From the NCBI GenBank assembly GCA_002897995.1, contig BDTT01000117.1:1-54829 (forward strand): 54,829 bases of DNA. Reading direction: 5' to 3'. The notes beneath the pieces were generated by a model that had not been told where the DNA came from, did no database searches, and worked only from the letters and a program-made list of their open reading frames with translations. A program made the position numbers and the translations under genes. This DNA is from a bacterium BMS3Bbin10 (GTDB lineage Bacteria; Pseudomonadota; Alphaproteobacteria; Rhizobiales; Methyloligellaceae). Positions 27,563 through 35,992 of the stretch are shown here, piece by piece (the stretch's first letter is position 1; every line of letters begins with the position of its first letter).

Positions 27563-27919
27563 ATGGCGAGTGAACTGAGAATCCTGCGCTTCAATCTGGG
27601 CGAGGTCGCAATGGCCCTGCGGGCCCTGGGGCCGCGCATCGGACTGGCCCTGCCCGAAGGCGATATCACATCGGCGGAAAACGACGCCGGCCAGGAAACT
27701 CCAGCCACGTGTTTTGCGGTGAGCGGGTGCGAGGACAATCTGAGCGTTCCAAACGGAAAGCTCGCGGCCAGCCTGATTCACTATTGCGGCGAGACCGGTA
27801 TTGCGCTTCCACGCGAGAGCACCAAGGAAATCTATGTGTCCCCGCAATATATTGAGCTGCGATTCGCGCAGCGTCATACCCGGCCCGCCGGCCCCACGGA
27901 AGCCAATATCAAGATATAA
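27563..27919 (+). CDS. Hypothetical protein
   Basis: 118 residues from ATG 27563, with AAGGGA 12 bases upstream. The frame extends back to 27485, but the extra part contains no better start. The protein is mixed, starting ASELRILRFNLGEVAMALRAL, with two cysteine positions near CFAVSGC, and ends in a basic polar tail. No family recognised and no signal peptide. It follows the propeller gene closely and is convergent with nudC. Confidence 0.55.
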   Translation: MASELRILRFNLGEVAMALRALGPRIGLALPEGDITSAENDAGQETPATCFAVSGCEDNLSVPNGKLAASLIHYCGETGIALPRESTKEIYVSPQYIELRFAQRHTRPAGPTEANIKI

Positions 27920-27927
27920 ATTCCGGC

Positions 27928-28929
27928 TCAGGCCCCGCACCGGTCCGCAAAGCTCTTGATCAGCGCATAGGCAATCGAGTGCGGCCCGGGCACGGTAATG
28001 CCATCCGCGTGGTTGCCCGCCATCATCCGGCGCACTTCTTCGGCCGTAAACCAGCGCGCGTCATGGAGTTCATCTTCTTCCAGCGTCAGCTTTGTCGTCA
28101 GCGCCTGCGCCCAGCATCCGACCATGAGCAGATGCGGAAACGGCCAGGGCTGGCTCGCCATATAGGTCACCTCGCCGACCGTGATCCCCGTTTCCTCGCG
28201 CATTTCGCGCCGCACGCAGGCCTCTATGTCCTCGCCGGGCTCAACAAAACCGGCCAGTGTCGAATAGAATTTATGCGCATAGCGTTTGTGATGGCCGAGC
28301 AGGCAGCGCGTCCCGTCGGTAATCAGCACGATCGCGGCCGGGTCCGCGCGGGGAAAGAACTCCTGCTCGCAGGCGGTGCATTCGCGCCGCCACCCGGCAT
28401 CGCGCGGCCGGGTCTCCGCCCCGCAGCGCCCGCACCATCGGGTCACATCGTGCCAGGCGGCCAGCGCCCGGGCCATGCCGGCCACCGAAAGGTCTTGGCT
28501 TGACAATGCGCCCTGCAGGGCGAGGGAGCGCAAATCAACCAGCGGTTTCAGCGCGTCCATGCCGCCGGGGACCGAGCTGGCCTCCGCCTCGCTGAGCGAA
28601 ACCGCAAATACGCCATGCCCCCCGGCGTCGCATCCAAGCAATATTGCGCGGGTTCGATCCAGCCCGAGTTTGCCGATTTCTCCGGCGCTGTGCCAGCGCA
28701 GGCTGGTTTCGCTCCTGTCGGCATTCGAGTTCACGGCGAGAGAGAGGTTCGCGAGCAGCAGAAAGCGGCTGCCGCCGGCGGCAAGCCGTTCCTCAAGCCA
28801 GCCCCTGTCGCCGCGCTTTTCCGCCATGCGGTCGAGCGCGTGCTCGCTGCGAATGGAGAACTGCGGAAAATCTTTGGCGTCGGGAAAGTCCACTGGCATC
28901 GAATGGTCCTGCGTGAGGCGGCCGGTCAT
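27928..28929 (-). CDS. nudC: NAD(+)/NADH pyrophosphatase NudC (RNA de-NADding enzyme)
   Basis: This 333-residue protein belongs to the NudC family, which hydrolyses NADH and removes NAD caps from RNA. It has a zinc ribbon with two CxxC-type pairs (WCGRCG and CTACE, about residues 160-185), the Nudix box GFVEPGEDIEACVRREMREETGI (split about 225-247), and the NudC-specific SQPWPFPHLLM motif just after. ATG 28929 is used; ATG 28899 is also possible. It is divergent from the SRP RNA/dnaX block. Confidence 0.93.
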   Translation of the reverse strand: MTGRLTQDHSMPVDFPDAKDFPQFSIRSEHALDRMAEKRGDRGWLEERLAAGGSRFLLLANLSLAVNSNADRSETSLRWHSAGEIGKLGLDRTRAILLGCDAGGHGVFAVSLSEAEASSVPGGMDALKPLVDLRSLALQGALSSQDLSVAGMARALAAWHDVTRWCGRCGAETRPRDAGWRRECTACEQEFFPRADPAAIVLITDGTRCLLGHHKRYAHKFYSTLAGFVEPGEDIEACVRREMREETGITVGEVTYMASQPWPFPHLLMVGCWAQALTTKLTLEEDELHDARWFTAEEVRRMMAGNHADGITVPGPHSIAYALIKSFADRCGA

Positions 28930-29010
28930 ATGAAATCAACCGCGGGTCGGATTCAAGCCGCATCGGCAAAGAATGCCTCTTGCCCATCCGGCCCCTGAAC
29001 CTGATATAAC

Positions 29011-29116
29011 GGGGCCGGGAGGTTGGCTGCAGACGTGTCTCTCGCCAACCGGGTCAGATCCGGAAGGAAGCAGCCCTAACGAGTTTGGCGCGGGTTGCAT
29101 GTCCAGCCTCCTACTT
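29011..29116 (+). ncRNA. ffs: Signal recognition particle RNA (small bacterial 4.5S type)
   Basis: The universal SRP domain IV core is present: GGTCAGATCCGGAAGGAAGC followed by AGCCCTAAC, at about 29052-29080. The flanks GGGAGGTTGG and CCAGCCTCC pair to form the long stem, giving an RNA of about 100 nt. It binds Ffh to deliver nascent membrane proteins. It ends about 20 bp before dnaX, the usual alphaproteobacterial location. Exact ends are estimated from the pairing. Confidence 0.93.
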
Positions 29117-29135
29117 AAACTTCAGACGTGGTGTC

Positions 29136-30884
29136 ATGGCCAAGCCGAAAAAACCATCATCAGGCGCCAAGTCAACCGGCGCCACGCAGCAGGGCGCGGC
29201 CTACGCCGTGCTGGCGCGCAAATACCGTCCGAAAAATTTCGATGAACTGATCGGCCAGGATGCGATGGTGCGCACGCTCACCAACGCCTTCGCGTCGGGG
29301 CGCATCGCCCAGGCCTATATGCTCACCGGGGTGCGCGGCGTCGGCAAGACGACCACGGCGCGCATTTTGGCGCGCGCGCTCAACTATGAGCGCGAAGGCG
29401 TGGAGGGACCGACCATCGAGATGGGCGAAATGGGCGAGCATTGCGCGGCGATCATGGAATCGCGCCATGTGGACGTGCTGGAAATGGATGCGGCCTCCCA
29501 TACCGGCATCGACGATATTCGCGAGATCATCGAAAGCGTGCGCTACAAGCCGGTCGCCGCGCGCACAAAAGTTTACATCATCGACGAAGTACACATGCTT
29601 TCGAGGCAGGCCTTCAACGGTTTGCTGAAAACGCTGGAAGAGCCGCCGGAGCATGTGCGCTTCATCTTCGCCACCACGGAAATCCGCAAAGTGCCGGTGA
29701 CGGTGCTGTCGCGCTGCCAGCGGTTCGATTTGCGCCGGGTGGATGTTGCGCTGCTGCGCGGTCACTTCGCCAGGATCGCCATGCTGGAAAAGGCGAAAAT
29801 CGACGACGATGCACTGACCCTCATCGCCCGCGCGTCGGAAGGCTCGGTGCGCGACGGGCTGTCCATCCTCGATCAGGCCATAGCCCACGGGAGGGACGAG
29901 GTGACGGGCGGCGATGTGCGCGTCATGCTGGGCCTGGCCGACCGCGCGCGGGTGTTCGAGCTTCTGGAGACCGTATTCAACGGCGACGCCAGGGGCGCGC
30001 TGGAAGGTTTGCGCGCGCTTTATACCGATGGCGCGGAACCGGTGCAGATTCTGGGCGATCTGGCGGAGTGCGTTCATGTGGTGACGCGTATCGCGGCCGC
30101 CGGCAAGGACGCCGCCGACCCGACATTGAGTGAAGCCGAGCGCGGCCAGGCGGAGGACCTTGCCGGAAGGCTTGATATCGGCGCTCTGGCGCGGGCCTGG
30201 CAGATGCTGCTCAAGGGGCTCGAAGAAGCGGGCGCCGCGCCGCATCCCCTGGCGGCGGCCGAAATGGTGCTGGTGCGCCTCGCCTATATGGCGGGCCTGC
30301 CCTCGCCGAAGGATTTGGCGCGGGTGATAGCGGGCGATGGCCAGGCCAGGACGGAAGGCGTTTCACAAGGCGGCGGCGCGGCGGCGCCCCCGGCGGCCGC
30401 ACGCACGGCCGGTTCCGCCCAGGCACAACCCGTGGCCGTTGAAGAGAGCGCGCCCGAGACCGCATCGCTCAGCCGGCCCGAGATACAATTGCGGAGCTTT
30501 AACGACGTGATCGCGCTGGTGGATTCCAAAAGAGAGCGTAAACTCGGCCATGCGCTGGAACATGATGTCCGCCTCATCCGCTTCGCGCCGCGCCATATTG
30601 AAATCAAGCTGCTGGATGGCGCGCCGCGCATGCTGCCCAATGAACTGGGTTCAAAACTAAAGGCGTGGACGGGCGAACAGTGGATCGTGGCCGTAACCGA
30701 TGGCGAGGGCGAGGAGACAATTGCGGAGAAGCGCCGGGCGCGCGAGCGCGAAGAGGCGGCGCGCAAACAACGCGAAATCGAGGAACTGAAGCAGCATCCG
30801 GCGCTAAGGGCCGTGTTTGAGCATTTCCCCGAGGCCCGCATCACCGATGTGCGCAAGCTGGGCTCAGAAGAAGAGGACAGGTGA
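29136..30884 (+). CDS. dnaX: DNA polymerase III subunit gamma/tau
   Basis: This 582-residue clamp-loader ATPase has Walker A GVRGVGKTTTARI (about residues 64-76), Walker B IIDEVHML and the SRC arginine-finger motif LSRCQRFDL. The middle is the clamp-loader collar. The C-terminal about 180 residues carry the tau-type polymerase-binding region and a charged helix. The cysteine zinc cluster of enterobacterial DnaX is absent between Walker A and B (ERE-GVEGPTIEMGEMGEHC), as in other alphaproteobacteria. ATG 29136 gives MAKPKKP; the longer frame overlaps the SRP RNA and is rejected. Confidence 0.95.
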   Translation: MAKPKKPSSGAKSTGATQQGAAYAVLARKYRPKNFDELIGQDAMVRTLTNAFASGRIAQAYMLTGVRGVGKTTTARILARALNYEREGVEGPTIEMGEMGEHCAAIMESRHVDVLEMDAASHTGIDDIREIIESVRYKPVAARTKVYIIDEVHMLSRQAFNGLLKTLEEPPEHVRFIFATTEIRKVPVTVLSRCQRFDLRRVDVALLRGHFARIAMLEKAKIDDDALTLIARASEGSVRDGLSILDQAIAHGRDEVTGGDVRVMLGLADRARVFELLETVFNGDARGALEGLRALYTDGAEPVQILGDLAECVHVVTRIAAAGKDAADPTLSEAERGQAEDLAGRLDIGALARAWQMLLKGLEEAGAAPHPLAAAEMVLVRLAYMAGLPSPKDLARVIAGDGQARTEGVSQGGGAAAPPAAARTAGSAQAQPVAVEESAPETASLSRPEIQLRSFNDVIALVDSKRERKLGHALEHDVRLIRFAPRHIEIKLLDGAPRMLPNELGSKLKAWTGEQWIVAVTDGEGEETIAEKRRAREREEAARKQREIEELKQHPALRAVFEHFPEARITDVRKLGSEEEDR

Positions 30885-30888
30885 TCTG

Positions 30889-31209
30889 ATGAAAGATTTT
30901 TCCAACATGATGAAGAAGGCCCAGGAACTTCAGGGCCGTATGGCGGAGATGCAGGGCGAGCTCGACAAGCTGGAATGCAAGGGCACGTCGGGCGCCGGAC
31001 TTGTCACGGTTACGCTCAATGGCAGGGGCGACATGAAGGGGCTCGAAATCGATGCCTCGCTCATCAAGCCGGATGACGCGGAAATCCTCGAAGACCTGAT
31101 CATCGCCGCCCATGCCGACGCCCGGTCCAAGATGGAAAACCAGCTTCAGGACAAGATGAAGGATATCACCGGCGGTCTGCCAATTCCGCCCGGCATGAAG
31201 CTGTTTTAA
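30889..31209 (+). CDS. YbaB/EbfC family nucleoid-associated protein
   Basis: This 106-residue protein starts MKDFSNMMKKAQELQGRMAEMQ, with central VTVTLNGRGDMKGLEID and C-terminal GGLPIPPGMKLF, which match the YbaB/EbfC family throughout. These dimers bind DNA and coat the nucleoid. It begins 4 bp after the dnaX stop and precedes recR, the standard dnaX-ybaB-recR order. The start chosen is ATG 30889; the longer frame lies inside dnaX. Confidence 0.95.
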   Translation: MKDFSNMMKKAQELQGRMAEMQGELDKLECKGTSGAGLVTVTLNGRGDMKGLEIDASLIKPDDAEILEDLIIAAHADARSKMENQLQDKMKDITGGLPIPPGMKLF

Positions 31210-31233
31210 TCAAACGCCAGGGCGATACGACAC

Positions 31234-31839
31234 ATGACCCGCAACGTCGCCGGTCCGGAAATCGAGCAATTGATCCAGTTGCTGGCGCGGCTCCCCGGAT
31301 TGGGACCGCGCTCGGCGCGCCGCGCCGCGCTGCATCTCATCAAGAAGAAAGACCAGTTATTGACGCCGCTCGCCGCCGCCATGACCCGCGCCCGCGACAC
31401 GATCACTGTGTGCGCGAGTTGCGGCAATGTCGACACGGCGAGCCCCTGCACGATCTGCTGCGACCCGCGCCGGGACGATGCGCTGATCTGCGTCGTGGAG
31501 GAGGTGGGCGATCTCTGGGCGCTGGAGCGGGCCGGCGTCATCAAGGGCCGCTATCACGTGGTCGGCGGCACATTGTCGCCGCTCGACGGCGTCGGGCCGC
31601 AGGAGTTGAATATCGCCAGCCTTCTCGAGCGCGTGAAACCGGGCGAGGTGAAAGAGGTTCTGCTGGCGCTCAACGCCACGGTCGAGGGCCAGTCGACAGC
31701 GCACTACCTCATGGACGCTCTGGAGCAGAGCGGCGTCACTATCACACAACTTGCGCATGGCGTGCCGATTGGCGGCGAACTCGACTATCTCGATGAAGGC
31801 ACGCTCGCCGCCGCCATCAAGGCGAAGAAGACGCTCTGA
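31234..31839 (+). CDS. recR: Recombination mediator protein RecR
   Basis: This 201-residue protein has a helix-hairpin-helix [16 protein letters not shown] (about residues 16-31), a zinc finger [16 protein letters not shown] (two CxxC pairs), and a Toprim segment [18 protein letters not shown]. RecR with RecO/RecF loads RecA on gapped DNA in recombinational repair. Length and order (dnaX-ybaB-recR) are normal. Confidence 0.96.
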   Translation: MTRNVAGPEIEQLIQLLARLPGLGPRSARRAALHLIKKKDQLLTPLAAAMTRARDTITVCASCGNVDTASPCTICCDPRRDDALICVVEEVGDLWALERAGVIKGRYHVVGGTLSPLDGVGPQELNIASLLERVKPGEVKEVLLALNATVEGQSTAHYLMDALEQSGVTITQLAHGVPIGGELDYLDEGTLAAAIKAKKTL

Positions 31840-31852
31840 ACGGACCGGCCGC

Positions 31853-32236
31853 CTATGCGGCTTCGCGGTCCAGCTCCGGGACGTCTTGCCCCGGCGTGTC
31901 GTCCTCGCTTTCCTCCTCAAAACTCTCGGGCGCCATCAATGTGTCGCGCAGCACACCGTCCAGGTAATCGGCATAGTGCTGGCGCATGGTTTCCAGATAC
32001 TCGATTTGAGCGGTGGTCAGCTCGGCCATCGATTTGCAGGTGCACACCCTTCCCGGCCACTCAAGCCAGGCGGATACGCGATTGCCGCATAATCCGAGCC
32101 ACGCTCCGTGCAGCGGCATGCCAAGTTGCACAAGGGGCAGAACCGCGTCGGGGATGCCATCAAGACGAGGCGTTGGAAGTCCGCATGTGAAGGCGTTTTC
32201 GCCCGGCGTGCGGCAGTCTGATTTCTTACCGGTCAT
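31853..32236 (-). CDS. Hypothetical protein
   Basis: 127 residues from ATG 32236, supported by an AAGGAG site 8 bases upstream. The longer frame to 32596 lies antisense to the next gene and is rejected. The N-terminal half is cysteine-containing (CRTPGENAFTCGLP and CTCKS). The middle is LTTAQIEYLETMRQHYADYLDGVLRDTL, a predicted helix, and the end is strongly acidic (SFEEESEDDTPG). No family recognised. It is convergent with recR and transcribed separately. Confidence 0.6.
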   Translation of the reverse strand: MTGKKSDCRTPGENAFTCGLPTPRLDGIPDAVLPLVQLGMPLHGAWLGLCGNRVSAWLEWPGRVCTCKSMAELTTAQIEYLETMRQHYADYLDGVLRDTLMAPESFEEESEDDTPGQDVPELDREAA

Positions 32237-32386
32237 GGGAAAGACTCCTTTCCTGCGATGTTCCCTCAAATATAAGGTGTTTTTCACGGATTTCGAGATG
32301 GTACTTAGCCGCACGGCCCATGCGGGCGATGTGAGGCCGTTACGGCGCTCGGATTTTCCGGCGGCAGGGAAGGGGAAGGATCGGAT

Positions 32387-33205
32387 ATGGCCATGGACCG
32401 GTACGAAAGGGCCGCGCGGTTCCGCGCGCTGCATGAGCGCGAGGGCGCTTTTATCACCCCCAACCCGTGGGACCGCGGGTCGGCGCGGGTGCTGGCCGGG
32501 CTCGGCTTTGAAGCGCTGGCCACGACAAGCTCCGGATTTGCCTTCACGCTGGGCCGGAGCGACGGGGCCGTGTCGCGCGAGGAGACCATGGCGCATATCC
32601 GCGATCTGGTCGGCGCCGCGGCGCTGCCCGTCTCCGCCGATCTGGAAAATTGCTATTCGGACGATCCCGCCGAGGCCGCCCAGACCCTACGCCTCGCCTG
32701 CGAGGCCGGGGCTTCGGGCGGGTCGATCGAGGATTATTCGGGCCATCCCGGCGGGCGAATTTACGACTTCGATCACGCGGTCGAGCGCGTTGCGGCGGCG
32801 GTGGAAGTCGTGCGCGGCCTGCCCGTGCCTTTCATGCTCACGGCGCGGGCGGAAAACCTGATCCGGGGCCGCGATGATCTGGCAGATACGATAAAGCGGC
32901 TTCAGGCCTTCGAGAAGGCCGGGGCCGATGTGCTTTATGCACCGGGGCTGAAAACGGAGGACGAGGTGAAACAGGTTTGCAGCGCCGTTTCAATGCCGGT
33001 CAATGTGCTGGCCGGCGCAAGCCTCACTGCTGCTGAAATCGCAGGCGCGGGCGGCAAGCGCATCAGCGTCGGCGGCGCGCTGGCGCGCGTCGGCATTGGC
33101 GGGTTTCTCGGCGCGGCCCGCGAGATGGCCGAGGGCGGCACCTTCGCGGCCTTTGCCGGTGCGCCGGGCTTTGGCGAGATCAACAAGTTGATGGAGGGAG
33201 AATAG
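32387..33205 (+). CDS. Isocitrate lyase/PEP mutase superfamily protein
   Basis: This 272-residue (beta/alpha)8 enzyme shows the family N-terminus FRALHEREGAFITPNPWDRGSARVL and the Mg-binding segment VSADLENCYSDDP (about residues 85-97). It also has SIEDYSG and TARAENLI. The KKCGH loop of true isocitrate and methylisocitrate lyases is not present, so this is one of the many oxaloacetate-decarboxylase or carboxyphosphonomutase-like relatives with unknown substrate. Confidence 0.85.
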   Translation: MAMDRYERAARFRALHEREGAFITPNPWDRGSARVLAGLGFEALATTSSGFAFTLGRSDGAVSREETMAHIRDLVGAAALPVSADLENCYSDDPAEAAQTLRLACEAGASGGSIEDYSGHPGGRIYDFDHAVERVAAAVEVVRGLPVPFMLTARAENLIRGRDDLADTIKRLQAFEKAGADVLYAPGLKTEDEVKQVCSAVSMPVNVLAGASLTAAEIAGAGGKRISVGGALARVGIGGFLGAAREMAEGGTFAAFAGAPGFGEINKLMEGE

Positions 33206-33222
33206 ACTCCCTGCTTCTGATC

Positions 33223-33356
33223 CCGTCCGAGACGGCACCCTTCGAGACGGCGCTATCGCGCCTCCTCAGGGTGAGGGTGATGATTTTGCCGCCTTGAGGT
33301 GAAACGCGCTAGGCCTCATGCTGAGGAGCCGCCGCAGGCGGCGTCTCGAAGCATGT
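33223..33356. repeat. Dispersed palindromic repeat, copy 2
   Basis: It has the same inverted outer arms as copy 1 (CTTCGAGACGGCG ... GCGTCTCGAAGCATG). With copy 3 it shares a longer block beginning CCGTCCGAGACG and running through GGGTGAGGGTGATGATTTTG. It ends 3 bp before the stop codon of the GIY-YIG gene. Confidence 0.85.
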
Positions 33357-33359
33357 GCA

Positions 33360-33644
33360 TCACACTCGACGCCGTGACAAACCGGGTAACAAGCCAAGAT
33401 CGCCATGGATAAGCGCCTGTTTTTTCGCTCTGCTCCACCCTTTGATCTGGCGTTCGGCGGTAATGGCGTCGGCTATGCGGTCGAAATATTCTGAAAATGC
33501 CAACTCAACCGGCCGCCGGCGCGCGGTATATCCGCCGAGTGCGCCTGAGTTATGCTCGGTCACGCGGCGTTCAAGGGACGTGCGTGTGGCGCCCGTATAG
33601 TAGCTGCCATCGCTACAGCGAAGGATGTAGACGTAAGCGCCCAT
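33360..33644 (-). CDS. GIY-YIG nuclease superfamily protein (UPF0213/YhbQ-like)
   Basis: This 94-residue protein has YVYILRCSDGSYYTGAT (GIY-YIG pattern) at the N-terminus, an Arg in SLERRVTEH and Glu in AERQIKGW. These small GIY-YIG proteins are widespread and poorly characterised; some cut DNA. The gene fits exactly between two copies of the palindromic repeat in direct orientation, with no room for other genes. Confidence 0.87.
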   Translation of the reverse strand: MGAYVYILRCSDGSYYTGATRTSLERRVTEHNSGALGGYTARRRPVELAFSEYFDRIADAITAERQIKGWSRAKKQALIHGDLGLLPGLSRRRV

Positions 33645-33653
33645 ATTCCCGTT

Positions 33654-33795
33654 CCGTCCGAGACGACACCCTTCGAGATGGCGCTATCGCGCCTCCTCAG
33701 GGTGAGGGTGATGATTTTGCCGCCTCCTCAAAAGTGAGGTGAAACAAGCACAACCTCATGCTGAGGAGTCGCCAAAGGCGGCGTCTCGAAGCATG
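33654..33795. repeat. Dispersed palindromic repeat, copy 3
   Basis: Nearly identical to copy 2 over its first 70 bp (CCGTCCGAGACGACACCCTT then GAGATGGCGCTATCGCGCC) and over its right arm. It differs by a short insertion in the centre (CCTCAAAAGT). It starts about 10 bp upstream of the GIY-YIG start codon and ends about 25 bp before the rmuC stop. Confidence 0.85.
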
Positions 33796-33818
33796 CCAAT
33801 ATCCACGCTTGCAACCCC

Positions 33819-35036
33819 CTATTTCCCGGCAATCAAACCGGGCCGCTTGCCGTTGCCGGCGGGCTTGGGGGTCGCCTTTCCCTTTTTGCGCGCGCTGGCC
33901 GGCATTTTCGCCTGCTCCTTTGCCTTGGCCTCCTCGTCGAAATCGAGGGTTTCGATCTTGCGGCCGCGAGAAGTGATTTTCTCCGATGACGTCAGCACAA
34001 GTTCGATGTCCTTGTTCGCCTGGCCGAAATGCTGCTGCAGTTTGAGAACCCGGTCGCGCAGGCGGTGCACGTCGTCCATGAGACAGCCGACTTCCTTCTG
34101 GATGAGCCCCGCCTGCTCGCGCATTTTCACGTCTTTCATGATCGCCTGCATGGTCTGCACCGCGAGCATCAGCATATTGGGCGAGACGATGACGATGCGG
34201 GCGCGCGCCGCCTTCTGGATGATGTCGGCGAAACTCTCATGCAAATCCGCATAGAGGGATTCGGAAGGAACGAACATCAGCGCCGTGTCCTGGGTTTCTC
34301 CGGCAATGAGATAGCGCTCCGCAATGGCCGCGATATGCACGCCCACATCCTGGCGCACGCGCGCGGCGGCCTGCTTTTTCTGGTTCTCGTTTCGCGCTTC
34401 GCGCACCGCCTCGAAACCTTCGAGGGGAAATTTGGCGTCGATCACCAGGTCCGGCGCGTTGGGCAGGTGGATGATGCAGTCGGGCCGCATGTTATTGGAG
34501 AGCGTCGCCTGGAATGTATAGGCGCCGCGCGGCAGCCCGTCCTCGATGATCGCCTCCATGCGCCCCTGGCCGAAGGCGCCGCGCTGCTGCTTGTTGGCGA
34601 GGATATCCTGCAGGCCGACGATATTCGAGGACAGCTCGGTGATGTTCTTCTGCGCCGTGTCGATGACGGCGAGGCGCTCGTTCAGCTTCGACAGGCTTTC
34701 AGTGGTCTTTTGCGCGCTTTCATTGAGGTTATGCCCGAGCCGGTGGGTGACGCTGTCCAGGCGCTGGTTGATGGACCGGGTCAGTTCCGATTGCCGCGAG
34801 ACGGAAATTTCCGCGACCGTCTGCAATCGTCCTTTCAGCTCGGCCAGTTCGGCGTCGAGATGCGAGGATTGCGCCGCGCGCTCCCCTCTCTCATTGCCGC
34901 GCCGCGACTGGTTGACAATGACGACAATCAGCAGCGCCAGCAGGACCAGCGCGGCAAACCCGGCGATGCCCAGCAAAAGCAGCATGGGGTCGAGCGCGAT
35001 GTCGCCCACGCGAATGGCATTTTCGTTCATGGGCAA
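33819..35036 (-). CDS. rmuC: DNA recombination protein RmuC
   Basis: This 405-residue protein has an N-terminal membrane helix (about residues 14-38, MLLLLGIAGFAALVLLALLIVVIV), a coiled-coil stretch (about 45-130) and the RmuC nuclease-fold domain (LPNAPDLVIDAKFPLEGFEAV; MLMLAVQTMQAIMKDVKMREQA). RmuC limits DNA inversion at short repeats. It ends with a basic Lys-rich tail. The start may be 35036 or 35030 (MNENAIR). Confidence 0.9.
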   Translation of the reverse strand: MPMNENAIRVGDIALDPMLLLLGIAGFAALVLLALLIVVIVNQSRRGNERGERAAQSSHLDAELAELKGRLQTVAEISVSRQSELTRSINQRLDSVTHRLGHNLNESAQKTTESLSKLNERLAVIDTAQKNITELSSNIVGLQDILANKQQRGAFGQGRMEAIIEDGLPRGAYTFQATLSNNMRPDCIIHLPNAPDLVIDAKFPLEGFEAVREARNENQKKQAAARVRQDVGVHIAAIAERYLIAGETQDTALMFVPSESLYADLHESFADIIQKAARARIVIVSPNMLMLAVQTMQAIMKDVKMREQAGLIQKEVGCLMDDVHRLRDRVLKLQQHFGQANKDIELVLTSSEKITSRGRKIETLDFDEEAKAKEQAKMPASARKKGKATPKPAGNGKRPGLIAGK

Positions 35037-35135
35037 AGCTATAGCGCGATTCGCGCGGGGTTTGGATCAAAACAGGAACATTTATGCGCTCTGCCATGTT
35101 GACCTCGGACAGCCCACCTCCTATTTCAACAGCCT

Positions 35136-35675
35136 ATGGCGAAACGAAATATCATCACCCTGCCGGACCCGCTGCTGCGCCGCTCAAGCGCGCCCGTCGA
35201 GCGCGTGGACGACGAATTGCGCACGCTGATCGATGACATGCTGGAGACCATGTATGACGCGCCGGGGGTCGGACTGGCGGCGGTGCAGCTCGCCATACCG
35301 CGCCGGCTCATCGTCATGGATGTGAAATACCGTAATTCGGATGAAGAGGGCGGCGAGGTGGCGCGGGCGCCCATCGCCATGGTGAACCCGGAAATCCTTA
35401 CACGCAGCGAGGAAATGCGCGTCCATGAAGAAGGCTGCCTGTCGATCCCCGAATTCTACGCTGAGGTCGAGCGCCCCGCGAATATCACCGTGCGCTATCT
35501 CGACCGGGAGGGAAAGCAATGCGAGATGGCGTGCGGGGACGTGCTGGCGACCGTTGTCCAGCATGAAGTGGACCATCTGAACGGCAAGCTGTTCATCGAT
35601 TATATCTCGCGGCTCAAACGCGACCGGGTCATCAAGAAATTCGTCAAGGCGGCGAAGGGCGAGGTTGTGGCTTGA
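35136..35675 (+). CDS. def: Peptide deformylase
   Basis: This 179-residue metalloenzyme removes the formyl group from nascent proteins. Motif 1 is GVGLAAVQL, motif 2 EEGCLSIPEF with the metal Cys, and motif 3 QHEVDHLNGKLF with the metal His pair and catalytic Glu. It is paired with fmt, 320 bp downstream; the space between them is not empty (see the structured RNA candidate). It is divergent from rmuC. Confidence 0.95.
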   Translation: MAKRNIITLPDPLLRRSSAPVERVDDELRTLIDDMLETMYDAPGVGLAAVQLAIPRRLIVMDVKYRNSDEEGGEVARAPIAMVNPEILTRSEEMRVHEEGCLSIPEFYAEVERPANITVRYLDREGKQCEMACGDVLATVVQHEVDHLNGKLFIDYISRLKRDRVIKKFVKAAKGEVVA

Positions 35676-35741
35676 GCGCCCACCTCTTCCCCTTAACTAA
35701 AATGTCCGTCGGCAGGACTCGCCAAGCCAAATGCGGGTTAC

Positions 35742-35747
35742 TATAAT
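35742..35747 (+). promoter_or_regulatory. Candidate -10 box for the def-fmt intergenic RNA
   Basis: A perfect TATAAT with no good -35 at 17 bp (TCGCCA). It would start transcription near 35754, exactly at the first hairpin of the structured region. Confidence 0.4.
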
Positions 35748-35753
35748 CCCTGG

Positions 35754-35920
35754 TGAGGGCTCCGGCCCTGACAATTACAGAGAAACCCGTTGGCTGTGGT
35801 GGCCTGAAACGCGTCTAACCGAATGCGATACTTTACCGGTGAAGCTGATCTAGACAGTTGAGGTAAGCGGGTTTGTCTGTGGGAGGGCCGTATCTTTCAA
35901 TAGATGCGGCTCTCCGCGTT
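35754..35920 (+). ncRNA. Candidate structured non-coding RNA between def and fmt
   Basis: The 317-bp def-fmt gap has no protein gene but folds strongly. It holds a hairpin AGGGC-TCCG-GCCCT (35756-35769) and a long-range stem ACAGAgAAACCCG (35777-35789) with CGGGTTTgTCTGT (35868-35880), 12 of 13 paired. Inside this, TTTACC at 35832-35837 pairs with GGTAAG. Last comes a 14-bp stem GGAGGGCCGTATCT/AGATGCGGCTCTCC (35882-35915) with loop TTCAAT, terminator-like but with a weak T-run. A TATAAT lies just upstream. It may be an independent RNA or a 5' leader of fmt. I could not match it to a known riboswitch, 6S, tmRNA or RNase P. Confidence 0.6.
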
Positions 35921-35992
35921 TCTGGCATCCGCTTCCCGCCCCGCGTAAAACGTGATTGGTTATCGCCTTAAAGTTTACGGGAACCGCCCTTT

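Noticed and set aside
35754-35920. Assignment of the def-fmt RNA to 6S RNA, tmRNA, RNase P or a folate riboswitch
   Set aside because: None of the conserved core motifs of these families could be found, so it is left unassigned.
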